Below the pieces are notes generated by a model. That model was not told the origin of the DNA. It searched no databases and saw nothing but the letters and a program-made list of their open reading frames with translations. From positions 235,997-299,996 of the forward strand of contig NZ_LZSO01000017.1 in NCBI RefSeq assembly GCF_001665785.1: 64,000 bases of DNA, read 5' to 3'. Shown piece after piece: positions 1 through 7,946 of the stretch (position 1 is the first letter of the stretch; each line of letters opens with the position of its first letter). A program made the translations under genes and the position numbers. The stretch is from Mycolicibacterium peregrinum. Lineage in GTDB: Bacteria; Actinomycetota; Actinomycetes; Mycobacteriales; Mycobacteriaceae.

Positions 1-5
1 GAGGC

Positions 6-881
6 GTGTTGACGACGTTCTGCGGGCGCCCGGTCGCGGCGGACCGTGCCCTGATCATGGCGATCGTCAACCGGACGCCGGACTCGTTCTACGACCGCGG
101 CGCCACCTTCACCGACGACGCGGCCAAGGCCGCTGCCCAGCGCGCGATCGACGACGGTGCCGACGTGATCGACGTGGGCGGCGTCAAAGCAGGCCCCGGA
201 AGCATGGTCGACGCCGAAGAGGAGATCGTCCGCGTCGTGCCGTTCATCGAATGGCTGCGCACGACCTACCCCGACCAGTTGATCAGCGTCGACACCTGGC
301 GCGCCGCCGTGGCCAAGCAGGCCTGCGCGGCCGGGGCCGATCTGATCAACGACACCTGGGCAGGAGCGGATCCGGGTCTGCCCGAGGTGGCCGCCGAGTT
401 CGGCGCCGGCCTGGTCTGCTCACACACCGGCGGCGCGGTGCCGCGCACCCGGCCGTTCCGGGTGAACTACGGGATCACCGAACGCGGCGTCGTCGACGAC
501 GTCATCGCGGAGGTGACCGCGGCGGCCGAGCGGGCGGCAGCAACGGGTGTGCCACGCGACCGGATCCTGATCGATCCCACCCATGATTTCGGTAAAAACA
601 CTCATCACGGTCTTAGTTTGTTGCGTCACGTAAAAGATCTTGTTAAGACCGGATGGCCAGTCCTGATGGCGCTGAGCAACAAGGATTTTGTCGGGGAGAC
701 TCTGGGTGTGGATCTGACCGAACGCCTGGAGGGCACCCTGGCCGCGACGGCACTGGCCGCCGCGGATGGAGCCGCGATGTTCCGGGTACACGAGGTCGGA
801 CCCACACGGCGCGTGCTGGAGATGGTCGCGTCGATCCAGGGAGTGCGGGCACCCGCACGAACAGTGAGGGGGTTGGCATGA
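6..881 (+). CDS. folP2: FolP2, dihydropteroate synthase-like protein
   Basis: This is a pterin-binding TIM-barrel protein of the dihydropteroate synthase family. The motif NRTPDSF lies at residues 22-28, followed by a DVGG block and the conserved SVDTW and NDTW strands. It matches the second mycobacterial paralogue, FolP2 (Rv1207), not the sulfonamide target FolP1; FolP2-type proteins are reported to lack normal synthase activity, so the reaction is uncertain. The window opens only five bases before the GTG at 6. A TTG at 9, or a start upstream of the window, is equally possible. The stop overlaps the gpgS start as ATGA, so the two are translationally coupled. Positions 591-650 use AT-rich, rare codons unlike the rest of the gene. 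Confidence 0.88.
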   Translation: MLTTFCGRPVAADRALIMAIVNRTPDSFYDRGATFTDDAAKAAAQRAIDDGADVIDVGGVKAGPGSMVDAEEEIVRVVPFIEWLRTTYPDQLISVDTWRAAVAKQACAAGADLINDTWAGADPGLPEVAAEFGAGLVCSHTGGAVPRTRPFRVNYGITERGVVDDVIAEVTAAAERAAATGVPRDRILIDPTHDFGKNTHHGLSLLRHVKDLVKTGWPVLMALSNKDFVGETLGVDLTERLEGTLAATALAAADGAAMFRVHEVGPTRRVLEMVASIQGVRAPARTVRGLA

Positions 882-1828
882 CCGCTCTGCCTGATCTGTC
901 CGTCGCCGACGGAGTCGTCGGCCACCGCTGGCTGACCGACCACAGCTGGAACCGGCCGAGCTGGACCATCGCCGAGCTGGAGGCCGCCAAGGCCGGCCGC
1001 ACGGTCTCGGTGGTTCTGCCCGCGCTCAACGAGGAAGAAACCGTCGCGTCCGTCGTCGAGACCATCACCCCGTTGCTCGGCGGGCTGGTCGACGAGCTGA
1101 TCGTGCTCGACTCGGGTTCCACCGACGACACCGAGATCCGCGCCGTCGCCGCCGGGGCCCGCGTGGTCAGCCGGGAGGTGGCGCTGCCCGAGATCGCGCC
1201 GCAACCGGGCAAGGGCGAGGTCCTGTGGCGGTCGCTGGCCGCCACGACGGGCGACATCATCGCCTTCGTCGACTCCGACCTGATCGATCCCGACCCCATG
1301 TTCGTGCCAAAGCTGCTGGGCCCGCTGCTCACCGCCGACGGGGTGCACCTGGTCAAAGGGTTCTACCGGCGGCCGCTCAAGGTCAGCGGCGCCGAGGACG
1401 CGAACGGTGGTGGCCGGGTCACCGAGCTGGTGGCACGCCCGCTGCTGGCCTCATTGCGTCCCGAGCTGAACTGCGTATTGCAGCCGTTGGGCGGCGAATA
1501 CGCGGGCACCCGTGAACTGCTGACCTCGGTGCCGTTCGCGCCCGGCTACGGCGTGGAGATCGGCCTGCTGGTCGACACCTACGACCGGCTCGGCCTGGAT
1601 GCCATCGCACAGGTGAACCTCGGCGTCCGGGCGCATCGCAACCGGCCGCTGACCGAGCTCGCCTCGATGAGCCGGCAGGTCATCGCGACCCTGCTGTCGC
1701 GGTGTGGGATCGCCGATTCGGGGATGGGGCTGACACAGTTCTACGCCGACGGTGACGACTTCACCCCGCGGGTGTCGTCGGTCTCTCTGGCCGACCGTCC
1801 GCCCATGGTCACCCTGCGCCCGCGCTAG
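878..1828 (+). CDS. gpgS: Glucosyl-3-phosphoglycerate synthase GpgS
   Basis: A cytosolic GT81 glycosyltransferase of 316 residues. GpgS moves glucose from a nucleotide sugar to 3-phosphoglycerate, the first step toward glucosylglycerate and methylglucose lipopolysaccharide. The nucleotide-binding strand SVVLPALNEE spans residues 44-53, and the metal-binding DSD triad is at 132-134. The acceptor-side segment GVRAHRNRP is near 252-260. Length and sequence agree with Rv1208 (324 residues). The ATG at 878 was chosen because it overlaps the folP2 stop and restores the family N-terminus, although the frame stays open far upstream. It lies in a four-gene cluster with folP2, the DivIVA-like gene and tagA. 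Confidence 0.93.
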   Translation: MTALPDLSVADGVVGHRWLTDHSWNRPSWTIAELEAAKAGRTVSVVLPALNEEETVASVVETITPLLGGLVDELIVLDSGSTDDTEIRAVAAGARVVSREVALPEIAPQPGKGEVLWRSLAATTGDIIAFVDSDLIDPDPMFVPKLLGPLLTADGVHLVKGFYRRPLKVSGAEDANGGGRVTELVARPLLASLRPELNCVLQPLGGEYAGTRELLTSVPFAPGYGVEIGLLVDTYDRLGLDAIAQVNLGVRAHRNRPLTELASMSRQVIATLLSRCGIADSGMGLTQFYADGDDFTPRVSSVSLADRPPMVTLRPR

Positions 1829-1858
1829 GTGTCGCATGCGTGAGGCAGTATCGAGGGC

Positions 1859-2275
1859 GTGACACTGATACTGCTGTACCTCGTGGTGCTGGTTCTGGTG
1901 GCCACGGTGCTGTTCGGGCTGGGCAGCGTCATCTTCGGCCGTGGTGAGACGCTGCCGCCGCTTCCTCGCGGCACGACCGCCACCGTCCTGCCGGCCTCCG
2001 GGGTGACCGGTGCCGATGTGGATGCGCTCAAGTTCGCCCAGGTCGTGCGCGGATACAAGACCAGCGAAGTGGACTGGGTGCTGGATCGGCTGGGGCGCGA
2101 GCTCGACGCGGTGCGCGGAGAGCTGGCAGCGGTGCGCGCTGCGTACGGTGTGCCCGAGGACTTCGAGGCCGACGCCGACTTCGAAGCCGCCGACGACGGC
2201 GGCACAATTGTCGGCACCGCCGACGGCGAGGTGTCGGCCACCGCAGGTGAGGTCCGCACCGCGGACGAGTCATGA
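1859..2275 (+). CDS. DivIVA-domain membrane-anchored protein (Rv1209-like)
   Basis: A 138-residue protein with a GTG start. Residues 1-23 form one hydrophobic helix ending in GSVIFGRG, so the protein is probably inner-membrane anchored with a cytoplasmic tail. Residues 55-85 carry a short DivIVA-like segment (FAQVVRGYKTSEVDWVLDRL) typical of polar coiled-coil proteins, followed by a helical stretch and an acidic, Asp/Glu/Ala-rich tail. It corresponds to Rv1209, whose function is not established. It starts 30 bases after gpgS, and its stop overlaps the tagA ATG by four bases, suggesting one transcript. A link to envelope growth is only inferred from the DivIVA segment. Confidence 0.8.
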   Translation: MTLILLYLVVLVLVATVLFGLGSVIFGRGETLPPLPRGTTATVLPASGVTGADVDALKFAQVVRGYKTSEVDWVLDRLGRELDAVRGELAAVRAAYGVPEDFEADADFEAADDGGTIVGTADGEVSATAGEVRTADES

Positions 2276-2835
2276 CCGACGACGGCAAGACCCGGTGCGG
2301 GTGGGCAGTCTCAGCCGCGGGAGACACCCTCTACCGCGACTATCACGACACCGAGTGGGGTCGCCCGCTCCGGGATTCCGGTGCGCTGTTCGAGCGGATC
2401 AGCCTGGAGGCCTTCCAGAGCGGGTTGAGCTGGCTGACCATTCTGCGCAAGCGGGAGAATTTCCGGGCCGCGTTCGACGGGTTCGACGCGGGCACGGTCG
2501 CGCAGTACACCGATGACGACGTCGAGCGGTTGATGGCCGATGCGGGCATCGTGCGCAACCGGGCGAAGGTTCTCGCGACCATCGCCAATGCGAGGGCGGT
2601 CACCGAACTCGACGTAGACCTCGCCGAGCTGTTGTGGTCGTTCGCGCCGCCGGCCCGGCCGCGGCCCGCTGACCTGGCCCAAGTGCCTGCCGTAACCCCG
2701 GAATCGACCGCGATGGCCAAGGAACTCAAGCGGCGGGGCTTCAAATTCGTCGGTCCCACCACGGCATATGCGTTGATGCAGGCCACCGGGATGGTCGACG
2801 ACCATGTCGCGACCTGCTGGGTCCCGGCGCAGTAA
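2272..2835 (+). CDS. tagA: DNA-3-methyladenine glycosylase I
   Basis: A base-excision-repair glycosylase that removes 3-methyladenine from alkylated DNA. The 187-residue protein has the Tag architecture. The zinc-snap ligands of the E. coli enzyme align with C9, H25, H178 and C182, and its catalytic-region glutamate aligns with E46 in SLEAFQSGLSW. The blocks YHDTEWG and KRRGFKFVGPTTAY are also present. The family match is strong. It overlaps the preceding gene as ATGA and probably shares its transcript. Orthologue of Rv1210. Confidence 0.95.
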   Translation: MTDDGKTRCGWAVSAAGDTLYRDYHDTEWGRPLRDSGALFERISLEAFQSGLSWLTILRKRENFRAAFDGFDAGTVAQYTDDDVERLMADAGIVRNRAKVLATIANARAVTELDVDLAELLWSFAPPARPRPADLAQVPAVTPESTAMAKELKRRGFKFVGPTTAYALMQATGMVDDHVATCWVPAQ

Positions 2836-3018
2836 TTGTGACCGGTAAAACATGCCTTCGGTCGGTATCCGACGGGTCTTTGCACAAGCACAGCCGCGGA
2901 TAAGGAACAATAGGGCTAGTTCAGTAGCAGTTCAACGCCGGGTGCCGCCAACGAGTGGGCGGCTTCGGCCCCAACCTGGCCCGCTGACACGGGTCGGCAC
3001 TGTTGGAGGGAGCACTCG
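2836..3018. other. Intergenic region upstream of the DUF3117 gene
   Basis: 183 bases with no credible gene. It presumably holds the promoter of the DUF3117 gene, but I could not fix one: TTGCAC at 2880-2885 and CAATAG at 2908-2913 are badly spaced. No hairpin terminator for tagA is evident. Confidence 0.5.
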
Positions 3019-3186
3019 ATGGCGGCGATGAAGCCCCGGACCGGTGACGGTCCACTGGAAGCAACCAAAGAGGGGCGAGGAATCGTTATGCGAGTACCGC
3101 TGGAAGGCGGTGGCCGCCTCGTTGTCGAACTGACTCCCGACGAGGCCGCTGCGCTGGGCGACGAACTCAAGGCCGTCACCAGCTGA
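3019..3186 (+). CDS. DUF3117 small conserved protein (Rv1211-like)
   Basis: A 55-residue protein of the actinobacterial DUF3117 family, beginning MAAMKPRTGDGPLEATKEGR and ending DELKAVTS. The start ATG follows a strong ribosome-binding site, GGAGGG at 3005-3010, with eight bases of spacing. The family is almost invariant across Actinobacteria but has no assigned function. Its hydrophilic N-terminus and the compact beta-rich segment RVPLEGGGRLVVEL suggest a small soluble protein. It is convergent with glgM, and a perfect hairpin lies just past its stop. Confidence 0.9.
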   Translation: MAAMKPRTGDGPLEATKEGRGIVMRVPLEGGGRLVVELTPDEAAALGDELKAVTS

Positions 3187-3192
3187 TCGGCT

Positions 3193-3224
3193 CGCAAGGT
3201 GTCCGCTCAGGCGGACACCTTGCG
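3193..3224. terminator. Hairpin between DUF3117 gene and glgM
   Basis: A perfect 14-bp inverted repeat, CGCAAGGTGTCCGC at 3193-3206 and its complement at 3211-3224, with a TCAG loop. The loop holds the glgM stop codon and the right arm encodes the last glgM codons, so one element can serve both convergent genes. There is no U-tract on either side, so it is the I-shaped type often proposed for mycobacteria. Confidence 0.7.
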
Positions 3225-4370
3225 GTATATCTCCAGGGTCTGTTCGGCGATGTGCGCCCAGGAGAACTCGGCGATGCAGCGCTGGCGCCCGGCCTCGCCG
3301 TACTTTCGGGCGGTTTCCGGCTCCGCCACGAGTGAGTTGACCGCATCCGCCAGGCGCATCTCGAAGAAGCGCGGATCGTCGGCGTCGTAGTGCACGAGCA
3401 GCCCGGTCTGCCGGTCGGCGACGACCTCTGGGATGCCGCCGACGTCGGACGCGACCACCGGCGTCGAGCACGCCATCGCTTCCAGGTTCACGATACCCAA
3501 CGGCTCATAAACGGATGGGCATACGAAAACTGTTGCAGCGGAGAGTATTTCGCGAATTTTGTTGATCGGCAGCATTTCGCGCACCCAGAACACGCCGGTG
3601 CGGGCCCGGGCCAGCTCGGCCACCGCTGAGGACACCTCGGCAGCGATCTCGGGGGTGTCGGGGGCGCCGGCACACAACACCAGCTGCACCTCGGGGCTGA
3701 ACCGATGGGCCGCGGCCACCAGGTGGGCCACGCCCTTCTGGCGGGTGATGCGCCCGACGAACGCCACGATGGGCCGGCTCAGGTCGACCCCGAGCTCGGC
3801 GAGCACCGAGTCGGTATCGGCAGGCGGAGTCGGGTACCAGACGTCGGTGTCGATCCCGTTGCGCACCACGTGGACCCGGCCGGGATCGAGTGCCGGGTAG
3901 GTGCGCAGCACGTCGTGGCGCATGCCGGAACTCACTGCGATCACCGCATCGGCGGCCTCGATCGCGGTGCGCTCCACCCAGGAGGACACCCGGTAGCCCC
4001 CACCGAGTTGCTCGGCCTTCCACGGGCGCAGCGGCTCGAGGGAATGCGCGGTCAGCACGTGCGGGATGCCGTAGAGCAGCCCGGTCAGGTGCCCGGCCAT
4101 TCCGGCGTACCAGGTGTGTGAGTGCACCACCGTGGCAGCTGCGGCCGAGTTGGCCATGTTGAGATCCGCGGACAGCGTCGACAGGGCCGGGTTGGCGCCA
4201 CGCAGCGCGGGATCGGGTTGCGCCACGAAGGCGCCGTCACGCGGGGCGCCCATGCAGTGCACGTCGACGTCACAAAGTTGACGCAACTGTGCGACGAGTT
4301 CGGTCACATGCACACCGGCACCGCCGTACACCTCGGGTGGATATTCCCGAGTCATCATGGCCACCCGCAT
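3207..4370 (-). CDS. glgM: GlgM, alpha-maltose-1-phosphate synthase (GlgA-like GT4)
   Basis: A GT-B glycosyltransferase of 387 residues, orthologous to Rv1212c. It was formerly called glycogen synthase GlgA and is now known in mycobacteria to make alpha-maltose 1-phosphate from ADP-glucose and glucose 1-phosphate for the GlgE pathway. The N-terminal domain starts [19 protein letters not shown]. The retaining-transferase EX7E motif is E289-E297 (EPLGIVNLE). It faces glgC, which makes its ADP-glucose donor, across a 100-bp shared promoter region. TACCGT lies seven bases before the ATG, implying a leaderless mRNA. Codons for about residues 268-292 (3497-3566) are AT-rich and rare compared with the flanks. 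Confidence 0.92.
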   Translation of the reverse strand: MRVAMMTREYPPEVYGGAGVHVTELVAQLRQLCDVDVHCMGAPRDGAFVAQPDPALRGANPALSTLSADLNMANSAAAATVVHSHTWYAGMAGHLTGLLYGIPHVLTAHSLEPLRPWKAEQLGGGYRVSSWVERTAIEAADAVIAVSSGMRHDVLRTYPALDPGRVHVVRNGIDTDVWYPTPPADTDSVLAELGVDLSRPIVAFVGRITRQKGVAHLVAAAHRFSPEVQLVLCAGAPDTPEIAAEVSSAVAELARARTGVFWVREMLPINKIREILSAATVFVCPSVYEPLGIVNLEAMACSTPVVASDVGGIPEVVADRQTGLLVHYDADDPRFFEMRLADAVNSLVAEPETARKYGEAGRQRCIAEFSWAHIAEQTLEIYRKVSA

Positions 4371-4377
4371 ATCCGAG

Positions 4378-4383
4378 ACGGTA
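4378..4383 (-). promoter_or_regulatory. Candidate -10 of glgM (leaderless)
   Basis: On the minus strand TACCGT fits TANNNT and is followed by seven bases and the glgM ATG. Initiation would fall at or next to the start codon. No -35 is obvious. Confidence 0.55.
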
Positions 4384-4457
4384 GTAGGTCTGGGCGGGTC
4401 TAGCTACGCGCCGCAGACTTCTGTTGCCATTGGCTGGCCGCGTTGCTGGTTGGCGGA

Positions 4458-4463
4458 TAGGTT
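4458..4463 (+). promoter_or_regulatory. Candidate -10 of glgC (leaderless)
   Basis: TAGGTT is followed by seven bases and the glgC ATG at 4471. The GGAG at 4465-4468 is too close to the ATG to be a normal ribosome-binding site, which favours leaderless initiation. Confidence 0.6.
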
Positions 4464-4470
4464 TGGAGCC

Positions 4471-5685
4471 ATGAGGGAGTTGCCACATGTGCTGGGCATC
4501 GTTCTGGCCGGGGGAGAGGGCAAACGGCTGTACCCGTTGACCGCCGATCGCGCCAAGCCGGCAGTTCCCTTCGGCGGTGCCTACCGGCTGATCGACTTCG
4601 TGCTGTCCAATCTCGTCAACGCCCGTTACCTACGGATCTGCGTTCTGACGCAATACAAGTCGCATTCACTGGACCGTCACATCAGTCAGAACTGGCGCCT
4701 GTCGGGTCTGGCCGGTGAGTACATCACCCCGGTACCGGCCCAGCAACGGCTCGGCCCGCGTTGGTACACCGGCTCGGCGGATGCGATCTACCAGTCGCTC
4801 AACCTGATCTACGACGAAGATCCCGACTACATCATCATCTTCGGCGCCGACCACGTGTACCGCATGGATCCCGAACAGATGCTTCGGTTCCACATCGACA
4901 GCGGGGCCGGGGCGACTGTGGCCGGCATCCGGGTGCCCCGGGCCGAGGCCAGTGCGTTCGGCTGCATCGACGCCGACGACTCCGGGCGCATCAAGGATTT
5001 CGTCGAGAAGCCCGCGAACCCGCCGGGCACGCCCGACGATCCCGAGCAGACCTTCGTGTCGATGGGTAACTACATCTTTACCACCAAGGTGCTCATCGAC
5101 GCGATCCGCGCCGATGCCGACGACGACCACTCCGACCACGACATGGGCGGCGACATCATTCCCCGGCTGGTGTCCGACGGGATGGCGGCGGTCTACGACT
5201 TCAACAACAACGAGGTGCCCGGGGCCACCGAACGCGACCACGGTTATTGGCGCGACGTCGGAACCCTGGACGCCTTCTACGACGCGCACATGGACCTGGT
5301 GTCGGTGCACCCGGTGTTCAACCTGTACAACAAACGCTGGCCGATTCGCGGCGAGATGGAGATGCTGGCACCGGCCAAGTTCGTCAACGGCGGCTCGGCG
5401 CAGGAGTCGGTCGTCGGCGCCGGGAGCATCATTTCCGCCGCGTCCGTACGTAATTCGGTGCTGTCTTCCAACGTGGTGATCGACGACGGCGCCATCGTGG
5501 AGGGCAGCGTGCTGATGCCGGGCGTGCGGATCGGCCGCGGCGCGGTGGTGCGTCACGCGATCCTGGACAAGAACGTGGTGGTGGGCCCGGGCGAGATGGT
5601 GGGTGTGGACCTCGACAAGGACCGGGAACGGTTTGCGATCAGCGCGGGCGGTGTGGTCGCCGTCGGCAAAGGCGTGTGGATCTGA
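4471..5685 (+). CDS. glgC: Glucose-1-phosphate adenylyltransferase
   Basis: ADP-glucose pyrophosphorylase, 404 residues, the same length as Rv1213. The nucleotide loop is [13 protein letters not shown] at 12-24. The N-terminal nucleotidyltransferase domain is followed by a left-handed beta-helix in the last third, seen as repeated hexapeptides ([26 protein letters not shown]). It makes ADP-glucose for GlgM and alpha-glucan synthesis. The ATG at 4471 was chosen over longer in-frame options because it gives the family N-terminus [10 protein letters not shown] and sits seven bases from a -10 hexamer. The convergent DUF4126 gene ends 27 bases downstream with no clear terminator. Confidence 0.96.
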   Translation: MRELPHVLGIVLAGGEGKRLYPLTADRAKPAVPFGGAYRLIDFVLSNLVNARYLRICVLTQYKSHSLDRHISQNWRLSGLAGEYITPVPAQQRLGPRWYTGSADAIYQSLNLIYDEDPDYIIIFGADHVYRMDPEQMLRFHIDSGAGATVAGIRVPRAEASAFGCIDADDSGRIKDFVEKPANPPGTPDDPEQTFVSMGNYIFTTKVLIDAIRADADDDHSDHDMGGDIIPRLVSDGMAAVYDFNNNEVPGATERDHGYWRDVGTLDAFYDAHMDLVSVHPVFNLYNKRWPIRGEMEMLAPAKFVNGGSAQESVVGAGSIISAASVRNSVLSSNVVIDDGAIVEGSVLMPGVRIGRGAVVRHAILDKNVVVGPGEMVGVDLDKDRERFAISAGGVVAVGKGVWI

Positions 5686-5712
5686 CGCGTCCGACACATC
5701 GCCCAGCCGGTT

Positions 5713-6357
5713 TCACTCCCAGGGGTCTACCGCGGCACGGCGGGGAGCTGCATTGCTGCGTGCGTTGACGCCGATCTTGGCTTCAGTGCGTCGTCGGCGC
5801 CACCGCCACAGCCGGAAGGCACCCCAGATCAGCGCCAGCAGCGCGACGAGCACCAGGATCGGCAGCAGGATCGCCACGAAGACCAGTCCGACACTCGTGA
5901 CGTCCTCGACAGTGGACAGCACCGGGGCGGCTACGCCGGCGGTGGCGACGTTGGCGGCCGGCCGGACCGTCGACTTGGTCAGCGACACCACGAGCGCGGT
6001 GACCGCGCCGATCGCCACCGGAATCCACTGGCCGGACTGGGCGAACGCGCCGGGGTCGGCGACCGCAGCGGTCTGAGACGCGGTGCCCGAGCCGAACACG
6101 ATGCCGCCCGCGGTCGGGCGCACGAAGGTCTGGATGGTGTCGTTGATGGAGTCGAGTGCGGGGATCTTGTCGGCGACCACCTCGACGATCAGCAACACCG
6201 CGACGATCGCCATCACCCAGCCGTTCTCCAGCCACGACCATCCCGCCGGCAATGACACCAGATGGGTGAAGCGTGACAGGAGGCCCAGGGCCAGCAACGG
6301 GATGTAGGCATTGAGCCCCGCCGCAGTGGCCAGGCCGAAGCCGGTCAACAGTTCCAT
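5713..6357 (-). CDS. DUF4126 membrane protein
   Basis: A 214-residue integral membrane protein. The N-terminus MELLTGFGLATAAGLNAYIPLL and the segment ENGWVMAIVAVLLIVEVVADKIPALDSI are typical of DUF4126. I see about five hydrophobic segments and a basic cytoplasmic C-terminus (LWRWRRRRTEAK). No function is established. It ends 27 bases from glgC on the opposite strand and lies downstream of the acyltransferase gene with a 46-base gap, so it may be the last gene of that unit. It is not part of the M. tuberculosis glgC neighbourhood as I recall it. Confidence 0.75.
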   Translation of the reverse strand: MELLTGFGLATAAGLNAYIPLLALGLLSRFTHLVSLPAGWSWLENGWVMAIVAVLLIVEVVADKIPALDSINDTIQTFVRPTAGGIVFGSGTASQTAAVADPGAFAQSGQWIPVAIGAVTALVVSLTKSTVRPAANVATAGVAAPVLSTVEDVTSVGLVFVAILLPILVLVALLALIWGAFRLWRWRRRRTEAKIGVNARSNAAPRRAAVDPWE

Positions 6358-6403
6358 TACTGCAGTATGCGGCGAACTCCGCCCCCGACCCGGCGGTTCG
6401 TCG

Positions 6404-7258
6404 TTATCGGCTCTGGGTCGCCTTGCTCCACGCCAGCGGATTCAGCTCGCGGTAGGGGTCCTGGGCGCGGAGGGCCAGCAGATCGTCGAGACTCTGCTCC
6501 AACGATTCCTGGGTGCGCTGCTTGACGGTTTCGACCCATTTCGCGTCCGTGGTCCGGGCCGGCTTCGTGGTGCCGATGGGCACCTCGAAGCGCAGATACA
6601 TGCGTTGGGGACGCGGAATCAGGGTGGGGCCGATGCCCCGGACCAGCGGCACGGCCATATCGCGCTGACCGGTCAGCTTCTCGCCGACGGTCTGGCTGAG
6701 CCGACCGAGCCAGTGGTCGCGGGTCGTGACGCCCACGTACACGTCGTCGCCGCCGACGAGCGCGAACGGGACGATGGGGTAGCCGTGCTCGATCGCGATG
6801 CGGGCGAACCCGGCTCGACCCTCCCAGCGCAACTTGTACTGCTCGCCCTTGAACTTGCCGATTTCGCGGCCGCCGCCGGGAAAGACCATGACGGGCTCGT
6901 CGTGCGCCATCAGCTCGCCGGCGCCCTCGGGGGATCCGACAACGGCTCCGCAGGCCGCCATGACGTCGGAGACCGGGCGGGGCATGTCACCGAATCGACG
7001 GTCGGTCAGCGGTCGCACCCGCATCCCGATCTCGCGGCGCACCACGTACGGGATCAGCAGGGTCTCCGTGCCGAACTGGGTGTGGTTGCCCACCAACAGA
7101 AATCGGCCGTCACGGGGCAGGTTTTCCAGACCGTCGACATAGGGGCGGTAGAGGTTGACCAGCGGGCCGATTCCGTCGGCGATGGTTTCCACCGCCCGCC
7201 GCAGGGTCTGGACATGGCTGGGTTGATTCATGATCTCGTCGATCTTGGTGACGGACAT
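6404..7258 (-). CDS. PlsC-like lysophospholipid acyltransferase
   Basis: A 284-residue glycerophosphate-type acyltransferase. The acyl-transfer motif appears as NHTQFGTE at 58-65, which is HX5E and not the usual HX4D. The second block is FPGGGRE at 126-132 in place of FPEGTRS. These variants resemble the TMEM68/DGAT-like branch, so the acceptor is uncertain. The ATG at 7258 was preferred to a longer frame because GAGGAG stands just upstream. It faces a TetR gene, with a 14-bp palindrome in the shared region that could control both. Confidence 0.78.
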   Translation of the reverse strand: MSVTKIDEIMNQPSHVQTLRRAVETIADGIGPLVNLYRPYVDGLENLPRDGRFLLVGNHTQFGTETLLIPYVVRREIGMRVRPLTDRRFGDMPRPVSDVMAACGAVVGSPEGAGELMAHDEPVMVFPGGGREIGKFKGEQYKLRWEGRAGFARIAIEHGYPIVPFALVGGDDVYVGVTTRDHWLGRLSQTVGEKLTGQRDMAVPLVRGIGPTLIPRPQRMYLRFEVPIGTTKPARTTDAKWVETVKQRTQESLEQSLDDLLALRAQDPYRELNPLAWSKATQSR

Positions 7259-7345
7259 GGGTGACTCCTCGGGGTACGTGCTGGGGCTGGTGCCGGCTGG
7301 TCGGAGTCCCGACATGTTCGGACCTGTTGACCACGATCGTACCGA

Positions 7346-7359
7346 ACGAACTAGTTCGT
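7346..7359. promoter_or_regulatory. TetR-type operator palindrome
   Basis: ACGAACTAGTTCGT is a perfect 14-bp palindrome in the 118-bp gap between the acyltransferase and the TetR gene. It ends six bases before the TATGAT -10 of the regulator gene, so bound protein would block that promoter. Autoregulation is inferred. Confidence 0.65.
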
Positions 7360-7364
7360 CTGGC

Positions 7365-7370
7365 TATGAT
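7365..7370 (+). promoter_or_regulatory. Candidate -10 of TetR gene (leaderless)
   Basis: TATGAT is followed by six bases and the GTG at 7377. This spacing sets the chosen start and suggests a leaderless mRNA. Confidence 0.6.
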
Positions 7371-7376
7371 TCACCT

Positions 7377-7946
7377 GTGAGAAGTACGACCGAACTACGC
7401 GGTGAGATCCTCGCGGCGGCGCGCGCCGAATTCGCCGGCTACGGCCTGGCCGGGGCCCGGATCGACCGGATCGCCCGCGCGGCCCACGCCAGCAAGGAAC
7501 GGCTCTACGCCCACTTCGGGGACAAGGAAACCTTGTTCCGCGAGGTGTTCGCCGCCGACGGCGCCGAGTTCTTCCGATCGGTGACCCTCCGGCCCGACGT
7601 CGTCCCCGACTTCGTCGGCGACATCTACGACCTGGCGTACCGCCGTCCCGAGCATCTGCGCATGATCCGCTGGGCCCAACTGGAAGGGTTCACCCTCGGC
7701 GAACTCACGGTCGATGGCCCGCCCCCGCACGCCCAGGCGGTGGCCGCCATCGAGCACGCCCAGGCCGGCGGCCATGTCGACCCGCGCTGGGATCCGGCCG
7801 AGCTGATCGTGCTGTTGTTCGGTATCGGGCTGGCCTGGGCTCACATCCCACATCCGGACGTGATCACCGACGATCCGGCCGTCCTGGCCTCCCGACGTGC
7901 CGCCGCCGTCGAAGCGGCCGCGCGGGTGGTGGCTCACCAGACATAG
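7377..7946 (+). CDS. TetR/AcrR family transcriptional regulator
   Basis: A 189-residue one-component repressor. The N-terminal helix-turn-helix is recognisable in EILAAARAEFAGYG followed by RIDRIARAAHASKERLYAHF (about residues 9-45). The C-terminal ligand domain is typical of the family. The GTG at 7377 was taken instead of longer in-frame starts because the -10 hexamer precedes it. It probably represses itself and the divergent acyltransferase through the palindrome at 7346. Its 3' end overlaps the convergent methyltransferase gene by 13 bases. The ligand is unknown. Confidence 0.85.
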   Translation: MRSTTELRGEILAAARAEFAGYGLAGARIDRIARAAHASKERLYAHFGDKETLFREVFAADGAEFFRSVTLRPDVVPDFVGDIYDLAYRRPEHLRMIRWAQLEGFTLGELTVDGPPPHAQAVAAIEHAQAGGHVDPRWDPAELIVLLFGIGLAWAHIPHPDVITDDPAVLASRRAAAVEAAARVVAHQT

